NCBI RefSeq assembly: GCF_900092025.1
Contig: NZ_FLTX01000068.1
Span: forward strand, 1 to 38,395
DNA: 38,395 nt
Source: Xanthomonas bromi
GTDB taxonomy: Bacteria; Pseudomonadota; Gammaproteobacteria; Xanthomonadales; Xanthomonadaceae
Direction of reading: 5' to 3'
The notes under the pieces are model-generated. The model saw only the letters and a list, made by a program, of their open reading frames with translations. It ran no database searches and was not told the origin of the DNA. This document shows positions 8,854 to 17,287 of this stretch, piece by piece; position 1 is the first letter of the stretch, and every line of letters begins with the position of its first letter. The translations under genes and the position numbers were made by a program.

Positions 8854-9618
8854 TTATGGCTCCAGCAACCGATAGTGCATACCGCGCACCACCGCTTCCA
8901 CGCGATTGCGGGCGCCCAGCTTGCGGGCGGCCGAATTCAGATGCAGGTTCACCGTGGCGGTTGAACGGTTGAGCGCCGCGGCAATCCGTTTGGACGTCAG
9001 GCCTTTGGCCGAATACTGCAGGCACTCGCGCTCGCGACGGGTCAGTGCGATGTGGTGGCAGCGGCGTTCCTGCGGGTCCAACACGTCCTGCGCACGCGCC
9101 TGGAAGGCGTGGGCCAGCAACAAGAAGGGCACTAGCTGCGATTCGGCAAACTGCGGCGCGTCTGCAGCCGCAGCATCGATCGCGCCGCTGAAGGTGGCGA
9201 ATGCGCCACCGGGCAGATGCAGCGGCACGGTGACACCGGTCCCCATGCCGCTATCGCAGAGATAACGCGTCACTTGCCGGTGCTGGCCACCGACATATTC
9301 CACACCCGCGCAATTGCCGTCGGTACGGTACGACCACACGAACGGCGTGGTGCGTCGCGTGGCACGCTGCTGAACAGGGTCATGTTGGTAATACCCGTGC
9401 TCGCACCACACATGCTGCATATCGCCCGGCGCATTGCGCTGCATGAAGACCGTTGGCGTGATCAGTGCACCCTCCATACTCAACGGCACCGGTGCGTAGT
9501 CGTAGACCAGCGACCGGAAACCGAGCGCGCAGACATCGCCAAACACCCGATCCAGGCAGCTATTGAGCGTCTGCAGCGCCTGCAGATCGCGGCCCAGGCT
9601 GGCCAGAGAGTCGAACAT
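8854..9618 (-). CDS. oryR: OryR/XccR-type LuxR-family solo regulator
   Basis: The 254-residue regulator has an N-terminal autoinducer-binding domain (about 20-165) and a C-terminal LuxR helix-turn-helix (about 190-248, LTRRERECLQ to RVEAVVRG). In the ligand pocket, the Trp57 and Tyr61 positions of TraR are replaced by Met67 and Trp71, while Asp80, Pro81 and Trp95 are kept. This substitution marks the plant-associated LuxR solo subfamily (OryR, XccR, PsoR, XagR), which senses a low-molecular-weight plant compound and not acyl-homoserine lactones. No luxI synthase is present. The adjacent pip gene with its operator is the expected target. GAAGGA lies about seven bases before the ATG at 9618. 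The symbol follows the X. oryzae orthologue; xccR is the X. campestris name. Confidence 0.92.
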   Translation of the reverse strand: MFDSLASLGRDLQALQTLNSCLDRVFGDVCALGFRSLVYDYAPVPLSMEGALITPTVFMQRNAPGDMQHVWCEHGYYQHDPVQQRATRRTTPFVWSYRTDGNCAGVEYVGGQHRQVTRYLCDSGMGTGVTVPLHLPGGAFATFSGAIDAAAADAPQFAESQLVPFLLLAHAFQARAQDVLDPQERRCHHIALTRRERECLQYSAKGLTSKRIAAALNRSTATVNLHLNSAARKLGARNRVEAVVRGMHYRLLEP

Positions 9619-9809
9619 AGTGAATCCTTCGGTACCGGTGTTTGCCAGCAGGTGAGATCCAGCATGGAAAACCTAGCACTTTTACCAATGAATGGGCTTG
9701 TCGACCGCATTATCGTCACAATGCCGGTGATATGGCGGCAGCGCGGGGCAGGCGTTCAGGTCCGCCAGACGCCTGCGCTGAGCCGGTCTTCCTTTCAGCG
9801 GACTCCTGC

Positions 9810-11192
9810 ATGACCGACACACCACGCCGTGACGATGCGGCCACGCTGCAACGCTTTGGCTACGCACAGGAGCTCAAGCGGCAGCTCACGCTCAAGGATT
9901 TATTGATCTACGGGCTGGTGTCCATGGTGCCGACGGCACCGTTTTCGATCTTCGGCGGTGTCTTCGACATCAGCGCCGGGATGGTGCCGCTGACCTACCT
10001 GGTCGGCTTCGTGGCGATGCTGTTCACCGCGTTGAGCTACCAGCAGATGTCGCAGGCATTTCCGGTGGCTGGCTCGGTGTATGCCTATGTCGGGCGCGGG
10101 CTGAGCAGCGGCATGGGCTTTCTGGCTGGCTGGGCGATTCTGCTCGATTATCTGCTTATCCCGACGCTGCTGTATGTGGTCGGCGCCAACGCGATGTACA
10201 ACGTATTGCCCGCGGTGCCGCAGCCGGCGTGGATCGCGTTCTTCGTCGTACTGAACACGGTAGTGAACCTGCGCGGCATTGAAACCACTGCACGTGCCAA
10301 TCGCTTTTTTCTGCTTGCGCAATTGGTGGTGCTGGCGGTGTTCGTGGTACTGGCGACGTTGGCCATCCAGCACGGCGTCAATGGCGCGCACTGGAGCTGG
10401 CGCCCGCTCTACAACCCCCAGGCGTTTTCTCCGCAACTGATTTTCAGCGCGTTGTCGGTGGCGGTGGTGTCGTTCCTCGGCTTCGATGCGATCTCCACGT
10501 TGTCGGAAGAGGCGCGCGGCGGCAACCGTGTCGTGGGGCGCGCAACCTTGCTGGCATTGCTGATCGTCGCCGGCCTGTTCGTGTTGCAAACCTGGCTGGC
10601 AGCCTTACTGCAGCCGGACCTGCAGCGCTACCCCAGCGCGCAGGCCTCCAACGATGCCTTCTTCGAGATCGGGCGATTGATCGCCGGCCCATGGCTGCAG
10701 ATCGTCATTGCGCTCACGGTGGCGGTGAGCGCGGCAATCGCCAACTCGCTGGTGGCACAAGCGGCCACATCGCGCCTGTTGTTCGCCATGGCGCGCGACC
10801 GGCAGCTGCCGTCCTTCCTGCGCTACATCCACCCGCGTACCAGCGTGCCGCAGCGTGCGATCTTGCTGGTGGCGGGCCTGAGTTTGCTGCTGGGCGAGTG
10901 CTTCGTGGGCCAGATCGCGCTGCTGTCGTCGCTATGCAATGTCGGCGCACTGACCGCCTTCATATTGCTGCATATCGCAGTGCTGTGGCACTTCCGCACC
11001 CAGGGCCGGCGTGTATTGCATGGCCTGATGCCATTGATCGGCATCGTCATCCTGGCGTACGTCTTATTCAATGCCGACAGGCATGCGCAACTGGGTGGCA
11101 CTGCATGGATGCTTTTGGGTCTGGCGGTGCTTGCATTCCTGAAACTCAGCGGGCGCTCCACCGAATTCCGCACCAGCGACGCACTGGAATAG
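9810..11192 (+). CDS. APC-superfamily permease (PuuP-like)
   Basis: This is a 460-residue polytopic membrane protein of the amino acid/polyamine/organocation superfamily. It starts with a short hydrophilic tail (FGYAQELKRQLTLKDLL), then helix 1 with GLVSMVPTAPFSIFGGVF (about residues 34-51). About 12 helices follow, including SFLGFDAISTLSEEA near 220-234, the helix-6 signature with an acidic residue. This pattern resembles putrescine importer PuuP and related permeases, but the substrate is not decided by sequence. The ATG at 9810 was chosen because the upstream extension to 9642 has no membrane or conserved sequence. The gene is divergent from the OryR-type regulator, sharing a 191-bp spacer without a clear second lux box. 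It could import the plant signal or peptide products; this is speculation. Confidence 0.85.
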   Translation: MTDTPRRDDAATLQRFGYAQELKRQLTLKDLLIYGLVSMVPTAPFSIFGGVFDISAGMVPLTYLVGFVAMLFTALSYQQMSQAFPVAGSVYAYVGRGLSSGMGFLAGWAILLDYLLIPTLLYVVGANAMYNVLPAVPQPAWIAFFVVLNTVVNLRGIETTARANRFFLLAQLVVLAVFVVLATLAIQHGVNGAHWSWRPLYNPQAFSPQLIFSALSVAVVSFLGFDAISTLSEEARGGNRVVGRATLLALLIVAGLFVLQTWLAALLQPDLQRYPSAQASNDAFFEIGRLIAGPWLQIVIALTVAVSAAIANSLVAQAATSRLLFAMARDRQLPSFLRYIHPRTSVPQRAILLVAGLSLLLGECFVGQIALLSSLCNVGALTAFILLHIAVLWHFRTQGRRVLHGLMPLIGIVILAYVLFNADRHAQLGGTAWMLLGLAVLAFLKLSGRSTEFRTSDALE

Positions 11193-11632
11193 CCCGATAG
11201 CAGCGCTGTCTGCTGCGCCGCGCAAGTTGCGGCTAACCGTCATCGCAATCGCATTGCAGGGCTCTGCAAGCGTTTCAGTCGCTGGAAACACGATGCCGCA
11301 GAGTACGTGGGCAACGCCCACGTGACGCATCACGCATGCCCAAAGCCAATGAACGCTGCGCGCCTGCTGCAACGCTCCGGCGCATGCAGGGGGGAAATCG
11401 TCGCTGCCGTGCCGCCATGCGCGCACGCGGTACCCACTGACCGCACGCAGGACACAGCGCCTCGATGCGCGAAAGTGCAAGTGTATTTATGTGGAATGTT
11501 TATCTACCAACGAGATTTTCAGCACATATTCAGATTTAAACTTTCGCTAGTCTCGTTCGGCGCCAACGCTGGCGCCCGCTTGTTGTGGCCCCCCGCTGCA
11601 GCCTGCCGATCCCTGACGACAAAGGACGACCC
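11193..11632. other. Intergenic region with hairpin and AT-rich promoter zone
   Basis: These 440 bp hold a strong short hairpin at 11305-11323 and an AT-rich tract at about 11475-11550 that probably carries the promoter of the secreted protease. No gene is supported here. Confidence 0.5.
11305..11323. terminator. Perfect 8-bp hairpin with 3-nt loop
   Basis: ACGTGGGC and GCCCACGT flank the loop AAC, 112 bp past the permease stop. No T-tract follows, so it may be a terminator without U-run or another RNA structure. Confidence 0.45.
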
Positions 11633-13030
11633 ATGAATCGCAAGAACGCGTTGTATCTGGCGCTGTTTTCCGCTGTTTCCGGCACCGCAGCGGCCGCGCT
11701 ACCCACCGAGATGGATGCAGCGCCGGTGACCACCGCGCCGCAGGCGGCCAGGTTCGGTGCGGCTACATTGCAGTCGACAAGCTTGCGTGGCGGCATCCTG
11801 CCCACGCGCGTGGTGCAACTCGCCGCGCCCACCAGCACCGAAATCAGCCGTGTCCGTGAGCGCCGCATTGCGCAGGTCAAGCATGGGCAGCCATTGCAGA
11901 TCGGTTTCTCGCGTTCCGTGGCGCAGCCGCTGGTGAACCTGTCCAAGCTCGATTGGCAGATGGCCGCCGATGGTTCGCGCGTGGCCAGCCTGAAAGTCAG
12001 CTCCGCACAGGCGGCATCGCTGCGTGCATCGCTGATCTTGCGTGGCGCAGGCGCAACACCTGGCGACCCGTCCAAGGTGACGCTGCGCTTTGCCGGCAAC
12101 GATGGCCGCGTGTTCGAACAATCCGGCGCCGGCTTCGCCGCCAGCGGCAATGATATCGGTTGGTCGCCAACGGTGAGCGGCGAGGATCTGCTGGTCGAAC
12201 TGTCGCTGCCAGCAGGCCTGTATCCGGAGAATTTCAGCCTCAGCATTCCGCAGCTGTCGCATCTGGACATCAGCCCCACCGCCAGCCCGCGCGACATGAT
12301 GACCATTGCCATCGGCGAGAGCGATTCCTGCGAAAACGACGTCGTCTGCCGCGCCAATCCGACCAGCGGTTTCACCGACGCAACAAAAGCAGTGGCGCGC
12401 ATGGTGTTCACCACCAGCCAGGGCTCGTTCCTGTGCACCGGCACGCTGCTCAACAACACCAATTCGCCCAAGCGCCATCTGTTCTGGACCGCGGCGCATT
12501 GCATCAGCACGCAGACGCTGGCCAACACGTTGCAGACGTACTGGTTCTACGATGCGGCCACCTGCAACGGCAATACGGTCAGCTCGCAGGCAACCACGTT
12601 GACGGGCGGTGCGTTCCTGCGCCATGCCAACACCACGCGCGACACCGCCTTGCTGGAGCTGAAGACCGCCCCGCCAAGCGGTGCGTTCTACGCTGCGTGG
12701 AATAGCGCGGCGATCGCTTCCACCGGCACTTCGATTGTCGGCATCCATCACCCAGCGGGCGACGTCAAGAAGTATTCGCTGGGAACGGTGAATGCGCTGA
12801 GCAGCTCCATCGAAGGCAGGAGCCCGCTCTATCGCGTAGCCTGGAGCGACGGTGTGACCGAAAGCGGCTCCTCCGGCTCCGGCCTGTTCACCGTCGCCAG
12901 CGGCGGCGCCTACCAGCTGCGCGGCGGCCTGTATGGCGGAACCTCGTTCTGCAGCGCGCAGACGGCTCCGGATTACTACTCGCGCTTCTCGGACGTGTAT
13001 TCCAGCATTTCCACCTACTTCGGCCAGTAA
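11633..13030 (+). CDS. Secreted trypsin-like serine protease (lysyl endopeptidase-like)
   Basis: This is a 465-residue preproprotein. A signal peptide spans about residues 1-22. A propeptide-like region of about 200 residues precedes a chymotrypsin-fold domain from about residue 225. The catalytic triad is visible as His289 in WTAAHC, Asp337 in TTRDTALLEL and Ser416 in GSSGSGLF. Six cysteines in the mature part (233, 239, 268, 290, 311, 440) could form three disulfides, as in lysyl/arginyl endopeptidases of Lysobacter and Achromobacter. AAAGGA lies seven bases before the ATG at 11633. The protein is expected outside the cell or in the periplasm, digesting host or environmental proteins. It is transcribed alone and closes with a 12-bp hairpin. 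Exact cleavage specificity cannot be assigned. Confidence 0.9.
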   Translation: MNRKNALYLALFSAVSGTAAAALPTEMDAAPVTTAPQAARFGAATLQSTSLRGGILPTRVVQLAAPTSTEISRVRERRIAQVKHGQPLQIGFSRSVAQPLVNLSKLDWQMAADGSRVASLKVSSAQAASLRASLILRGAGATPGDPSKVTLRFAGNDGRVFEQSGAGFAASGNDIGWSPTVSGEDLLVELSLPAGLYPENFSLSIPQLSHLDISPTASPRDMMTIAIGESDSCENDVVCRANPTSGFTDATKAVARMVFTTSQGSFLCTGTLLNNTNSPKRHLFWTAAHCISTQTLANTLQTYWFYDAATCNGNTVSSQATTLTGGAFLRHANTTRDTALLELKTAPPSGAFYAAWNSAAIASTGTSIVGIHHPAGDVKKYSLGTVNALSSSIEGRSPLYRVAWSDGVTESGSSGSGLFTVASGGAYQLRGGLYGGTSFCSAQTAPDYYSRFSDVYSSISTYFGQ

Positions 13031-13041
13031 GCGGCCAAGCC

Positions 13042-13071
13042 GCGTGGCAGGCGATGGTGCGCCTGCCACGC
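13042..13071 (+). terminator. Hairpin terminator after the serine protease
   Basis: A perfect 12-bp stem (GCGTGGCAGGCG / CGCCTGCCACGC) with a six-base loop begins 11 bp after the stop codon. It is very GC-rich; only CTTG follows, so the U-tract is weak. Confidence 0.8.
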
Positions 13072-13445
13072 TTGATCGCGTTTCGCCCGGCATTGCGTTT
13101 GCCTGGCGAAGCGTTCTCGGCCCAGCGATCAATGCATGCGTCGATCCGTGCACTGCGAGCCGGCACAAGCACGCGAGCACGGCGGGTATTGCGGGTGCCG
13201 GGCCTGCCCGCTGAACGTTAGCCTCAGCCACGCCACTCGCGCACCGTGCAATCTGCCACCAAACACTTGCCTGCGCGGGCGATCCTCGTACATCCCTTGC
13301 GCTGCGTCCTGCGGTGCGGGTGCGACACTGCGCACGAGCGGGCGCACCACAAGCACGGCGTTCGCGTGCCGACGATGCAGCCACTGCCAGCGATGCGCAG
13401 CGCGATGATGCAGACTGCCGGGGTCTCCTTCACCCGCAGCTGTCC
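13072..13445. other. Intergenic region without a supported gene
   Basis: Between the protease hairpin and the small exported protein no open frame shows family features. Several TGCA tetramers occur. Confidence 0.4.
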
Positions 13446-13844
13446 ATGGTTCGCGCACGTACCGCACTGTTCGTCATCACCCTTGCTGCCATGGCGTTGC
13501 AGACCACCGCCCTGGCAGCCGGCAAGCCGGCCGATCGCGAGGACATCAAGGCCTACGCGCTGCAGCGCTGCCTGGACAACAACGACGCGCACAGCGGCAC
13601 GTACGCGCGCGACCAGCTGCGCGACCGCTCGTATCTGCTGACGACCTATGCGATGGACAACGCCAAGGCCGGTGCCACCGACCGCCTGCATCGCGTTGTC
13701 GACGCCAGCACTTCAGGCTTCGACAAGAGCGAAGTCCCGATGAAGGACGAAGCGCGCCGCGGCCCGTTCAACCGCATCTTCGCCCAGTGCATGGCGTTCT
13801 ATCGTTCGCGTGCGTTGAATCAATTCATCGCACGCGAGCGTTGA
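13446..13844 (+). CDS. Small exported protein, possibly Tai4-like
   Basis: This encodes a 132-residue protein with a signal peptide (about residues 1-24, hydrophobic ALFVITLAAMALQTTALA, likely cut after LAA or LAAG). The mature protein is helical and hydrophilic with two cysteines, in LQRCLDNN and FAQCMAFY. The pattern of an early Cys in ALxRCL and a late Cys followed by YRSRALNQFI recalls the Tai4 family of periplasmic type VI amidase immunity proteins. This is a pattern resemblance only; no Tae4 amidase gene lies in the window. It sits alone between the secreted protease and the convergent halogenase gene, ending before a shared hairpin at 13892-13928. Start chosen at the ATG that opens the signal peptide; no strong ribosome-binding site is present. 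Confidence 0.7.
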   Translation: MVRARTALFVITLAAMALQTTALAAGKPADREDIKAYALQRCLDNNDAHSGTYARDQLRDRSYLLTTYAMDNAKAGATDRLHRVVDASTSGFDKSEVPMKDEARRGPFNRIFAQCMAFYRSRALNQFIARER

Positions 13845-13891
13845 GCCTGTCGGCACCGGCAGCGCCCCAGCTGTAATGCGGTCGCGCCGCA

Positions 13892-13928
13892 CCTGCCTAG
13901 CGCCGCCCAGACGTCGGCGCTAGGCAGG
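13892..13928. terminator. Bidirectional hairpin between convergent genes
   Basis: A perfect 14-bp stem (CCTGCCTAGCGCCG / CGGCGCTAGGCAGG) with a nine-base loop lies 48 bp past the plus-strand small protein gene. It includes the halogenase stop codon at 13922-13920, and its symmetry could serve both strands. Confidence 0.8.
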
Positions 13929-15437
13929 CACCGGGTTGCGCACTCCCCACACCTGCGCGCCCGCCTTGCAATAGCGCTCGATGAACGCCTGTTGCGATGG
14001 CATCTGCTGTACGGCGTGCTGGATCGGCTGGGCAATAGCGTCGAGCAGGCGGCGCAGGTCCTGGTCGGAGAACGCGCGCGTCAGCGGGTGATGCTGCTCG
14101 GGCGCAATGCCCTGCCCCATCAGCACATGGGTCCAGGAATCGACACGGAACAATTCATCCGCGCCCTGCCAGGCATGCGCGCGCTCGCGCCATGCACGCA
14201 GGCGCAGCGCGAGCGATTCGGGCAATTCCATCTCGCGGCACTGCTGCCATAGCGGTTCGTCGCGCTGGGTGGCGTGGTAATGCAAGGTGACGAAGTCGCG
14301 CACGTGCTCCATTTCAGCGCGGCTGATGTCGTTGAACAGTTGCACCTGCGACGGCGCGATGCCTGCGGCCGGAAACAGCGCCAACAAACGCACCACCGCA
14401 GAGATGGTGAGATGGATGCTGGTGGATTCCAGCGGCTCGATAAAGCCGCTGGACAGGCCGAGCGACACCACGTTCTTGTTCCATGCCTTGCGCCGGCGGC
14501 CGGTGCGGAATGGCACCATCCAGGGGTCTTTGATTGCAGGCGCTGCCACATCACGCAGCAGCTTGGCATGCGCCTCGTCATCGGACAGGTGCTTGCTCGA
14601 AAACACCAGGCCGTTACCGACCCGATGCTGCAACGGAATATGCCAACGCCAGCCGGCTTCATGCGCGATGGCGCGGGTATATGGCACCGGCGGGCCGACG
14701 GCTTCGGTCTGCACCGCCACTGCGCGGTCGCACGGCAACCAATGGCTCCAGTCTTCATAGCCGGTGCGCAGCGTCTGCTCGATCAGCAGGCCGCGAAAGC
14801 CGCTGCAATCGATGAACAAGTCTCCTTCGATCACCTGCCCGTCCTCGAGCACCAGGCTGGCGACATCGCCGCTATGCGGTTGCAAGGTCACCTGCTGAAT
14901 CTTGCCTTCGACACGCTTGACGCCGTAGGCCTCGCTGCGTGCGCGCAGGAACCTGGCGTACAGCGCCGCATCCAGATGGTAGGCGTAATTGACTGCCGGC
15001 TCGCCGTGCAGCGCGAACCGGTCCACGCGCGAAGCCACGGTTTCCAGGCAATAATCGCCGAAGCTGCCTGGCATGCCGCGGCGCTGGCTTTCCAGCCACA
15101 GATGATGGAACGCGCACACCAGGGTGCTCTGCCCGGTGATGCCGAAGGGATGGATGTAACGCTCGCCCTTGCGGCGCCAGTGCTCGAACGAGATCGACAA
15201 TTTGAAGGTGCCGGCCACCGCACGCAGGAATTCCTGCTCGTCGATCTGCAAAAATCGGTGGAAGGCGCGAATGGGCGGTACGGTGGATTCGCCCACGCCC
15301 ACGGTGCCGATCTGCTCGGACTCGATCAGGGTGATGTCCAGCAGCGCGCGGAATTGATGCGAGAGCGCACAAGCAGCGATCCATCCGGCCGTTCCACCAC
15401 CGGCGATCACCACCTTGCGAATCTGAGCCTGAGTCAC
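13920..15437 (-). CDS. Flavin-dependent tryptophan halogenase family protein
   Basis: This 505-residue FADH2-dependent halogenase carries GGGTAGW (13-19) for FAD binding, the catalytic lysine Lys79 in GTFKLSISF (matching Lys79 of PrnA), WRWHIP (263-268, the WxWxIP signature) and Glu337 in IEPLESTSI, corresponding to the active-site Glu of PrnA. All key residues are intact, so halogenation of an indole or other electron-rich substrate is plausible. Related Xanthomonas enzymes characterised in vitro prefer bromide, as I recall. GTG at 15437 is preferred as start, with AGGAAAG just upstream and the domain starting at once; a GTG at 15476 is an alternative. It is the last gene of a TonB receptor-SapC-JmjC-halogenase cluster. 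A partner flavin reductase is not in the window. The native substrate is unknown. Confidence 0.92.
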   Translation of the reverse strand: MTQAQIRKVVIAGGGTAGWIAACALSHQFRALLDITLIESEQIGTVGVGESTVPPIRAFHRFLQIDEQEFLRAVAGTFKLSISFEHWRRKGERYIHPFGITGQSTLVCAFHHLWLESQRRGMPGSFGDYCLETVASRVDRFALHGEPAVNYAYHLDAALYARFLRARSEAYGVKRVEGKIQQVTLQPHSGDVASLVLEDGQVIEGDLFIDCSGFRGLLIEQTLRTGYEDWSHWLPCDRAVAVQTEAVGPPVPYTRAIAHEAGWRWHIPLQHRVGNGLVFSSKHLSDDEAHAKLLRDVAAPAIKDPWMVPFRTGRRRKAWNKNVVSLGLSSGFIEPLESTSIHLTISAVVRLLALFPAAGIAPSQVQLFNDISRAEMEHVRDFVTLHYHATQRDEPLWQQCREMELPESLALRLRAWRERAHAWQGADELFRVDSWTHVLMGQGIAPEQHHPLTRAFSDQDLRRLLDAIAQPIQHAVQQMPSQQAFIERYCKAGAQVWGVRNPVPA

Positions 15438-15477
15438 TGCGCTTTCCTGTGGGATGGGGTGAGGGCGACGTTGCACA

Positions 15478-16524
15478 TCAGCGATTCAACTTGCCGATCA
15501 GCATGGCGCGCAACTGGCGTGCCAGGAGCGGATCGATCGGGCCAAGCGCATGTCGCACCGACTCGGGCAGGTGTTCGCCGGCACGCTCGGCAGGGCCGAA
15601 CACGTAGTAATCGAACAGCGCACGCCACGCCTGTTTCTCTGGGGCGGGGCGGTCGCGAATGGCCCACAGCGCGTGGTACAGCGCCGGCATTCCGGCAGGC
15701 AGGTGCGTCGGCGCCCTGCTCCACCAGTAATTGATCAGCACGTTGAACGGGTGCAGCGATTCGACGTGATGCCACCACATGCTGGGGATGAACACCGCAT
15801 CGCCCGGCTCCAGCACCACGCTGCGCGCATGCGGCAAGGCATCGGCAAGGCGGGGAAAGCGCTGCAGATCCGGGCGAGCGAAATCGACCATGCTCACCAC
15901 CTGTCCGCCCGGCGTCGGATCGAGTGGGCCCGGATAGAGATTGGCGACCTGCTCCGGCGGAAACAGCGTAAACTGCCGTTGCCCCACCGCGCAGCACGCA
16001 AGATTATCCAGCGCATCGTAGTGACACGAGGCGATCACGCGATTGCCGATCCAGATGCTGGGCTGCACGTGGCTGCCGTTGGCAGCGACATCCAGCGCGG
16101 TGTGCGCGCGCAACCCGGGCAGGTTGGCATCCACCGGCAACGAGGCGAGGTAATAGGTGGGCGGCTGCGCGTCGTCACGATGTGCCGCGATGGCATCCAG
16201 CAAGGTGCTCAGGCTACCGCGCTGCACCTCGAAGTTGAGCGCGCTGCAATCGTCGCGATAGAACGGGCGGCTGCCGATCTCCGGGCTGCCATAGGAATAC
16301 TGCAAGGGGCGGCCGCTATCGTGCGCGCGCAATAGCGCCATGGCCTCGTCGGCGCTGCGCAGGCCGGCCTGCACCAGCGACCAGTTGCGCGCGACGCCGC
16401 GTAGCACCGCCGGCTCGGCAGCGTCGCAGAGTGCGGCCAGCGGCAATGCGTCGGGATCGCAGTCGCTGCGCTCGGCAATGGCGGCGCCTGCGGCGGCAGA
16501 TAGATCGGTTGCGCCTGCGGCCAT
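15478..16524 (-). CDS. JmjC/cupin-like dioxygenase-family protein
   Basis: This is a 348-residue cupin_8/JmjC-like protein. The iron-binding triad is suggested by HYD in SCHYDALDN (about residues 167-169) and the distal His in IPSMWWHHVESL (about 250-261), with the intervening FTLFPPEQ typical of factor-inhibiting-HIF-type folds. Such enzymes hydroxylate proteins or small molecules using Fe(II) and 2-oxoglutarate. The ATG at 16524 lies 10 bp past the SapC stop; a TTG at 16545 would overlap SapC and is a possible alternative start. The stop at 15478 abuts the halogenase start, indicating one transcript. In other Xanthomonas and Caulobacter genomes this family co-occurs with SapC and tryptophan halogenases beside TonB receptors. 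Its substrate is not known; modification of a partner in the cluster is conceivable. Confidence 0.85.
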   Translation of the reverse strand: MAAGATDLSAAAGAAIAERSDCDPDALPLAALCDAAEPAVLRGVARNWSLVQAGLRSADEAMALLRAHDSGRPLQYSYGSPEIGSRPFYRDDCSALNFEVQRGSLSTLLDAIAAHRDDAQPPTYYLASLPVDANLPGLRAHTALDVAANGSHVQPSIWIGNRVIASCHYDALDNLACCAVGQRQFTLFPPEQVANLYPGPLDPTPGGQVVSMVDFARPDLQRFPRLADALPHARSVVLEPGDAVFIPSMWWHHVESLHPFNVLINYWWSRAPTHLPAGMPALYHALWAIRDRPAPEKQAWRALFDYYVFGPAERAGEHLPESVRHALGPIDPLLARQLRAMLIGKLNR

Positions 16525-16534
16525 GGGTTTAGGC

Positions 16535-17287
16535 TTACGCGGCAACGGGGTCGCTGTGCGACTGCTGCAGGCGGCGCTGCTTCTGCGCCATCAGCCGGCG
16601 CACATTGTGCAGCGATGCCAACATCAGGAAGGCCCCTTCCAGATAGCCGGCCTGATGCAGCTGCTGTAACGCCTGTGCATCCAGCGCGGCCAGCCGCTCG
16701 CGGTCGATGGCGAACAACCCCTGCAACTGCGTGGCATGGCTGGCATCCAGTGCCACGTCCACGCGCACCGGCTGGATCAGGCCCAGCGCGTCGAAGGCAG
16801 CCGCCATCGCTTGCCCGGCGTCCACGCCCTCACGAATGCCGCGCAACACACCAATGATGTGCTCCAGATACGGGCTGTGTCCGCCTTGCGGCAGGAACAC
16901 CGCCTCGCCCTCGCTGCGGCTGACGCGTGGATGCTCCAGGTCCACATGGATCACCGGCTCCTGCACCAGGGTGCCGTCAATGTGCCGCTCCTGGAAACCG
17001 ATCAGAAACGGCCCCTTGGCCACAATGCCGGGCAGGTAGCTGGCATTCCAGCGCCCGTCCTGCAGAAACAGGTTTTCGTCCTGTGCAAAACCCAGCAGCG
17101 CCACCGACTGGTAACCGCTCCCAGCCGGATCCTGCCGGAAAAACAGCGGGTACTCGCGCTGCAGCTCGGCGTATTCGGTGACGAAGGCCGGCACCACGCC
17201 GACCGCATCGCCGAACTCGGCACCAAAGCGCAGGATCACGCGCAGGTCGTGGTGCGCCACGTTGTTGAGCACTGCGTATCGCGTCAT
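16535..17287 (-). CDS. SapC family protein
   Basis: This 250-residue protein belongs to the SapC-like family (named after a Campylobacter S-layer locus gene). It starts MTRYAVLNNVAHHDLRV, followed by the typical EYPLFFRQDP (about 45-54), GENLFL-type segment QDENLFLQDGRW and LPGIVAKGPFLIG (about 84-97). No signal peptide or membrane helix is visible. Biochemical function is unknown. In Xanthomonadales and Caulobacterales the family lies between a TonB-dependent receptor and JmjC/halogenase genes, as it does here. The gene begins a tight three-gene unit: 10 bp to the JmjC protein, which in turn abuts the halogenase. A 331-bp gap with a hairpin separates it from the TonB receptor upstream. Confidence 0.88.
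   Translation of the reverse strand: MTRYAVLNNVAHHDLRVILRFGAEFGDAVGVVPAFVTEYAELQREYPLFFRQDPAGSGYQSVALLGFAQDENLFLQDGRWNASYLPGIVAKGPFLIGFQERHIDGTLVQEPVIHVDLEHPRVSRSEGEAVFLPQGGHSPYLEHIIGVLRGIREGVDAGQAMAAAFDALGLIQPVRVDVALDASHATQLQGLFAIDRERLAALDAQALQQLHQAGYLEGAFLMLASLHNVRRLMAQKQRRLQQSHSDPVAA

Noticed and set aside
11699..13384. 561-residue open frame opposite the secreted protease
   Set aside because: It is Arg/Ala/Gly-rich shadow of a gene with intact catalytic triad.
14274..15734. 486-residue open frame opposite the halogenase
   Set aside because: It crosses from the halogenase into the JmjC gene antisense and shows no domain.
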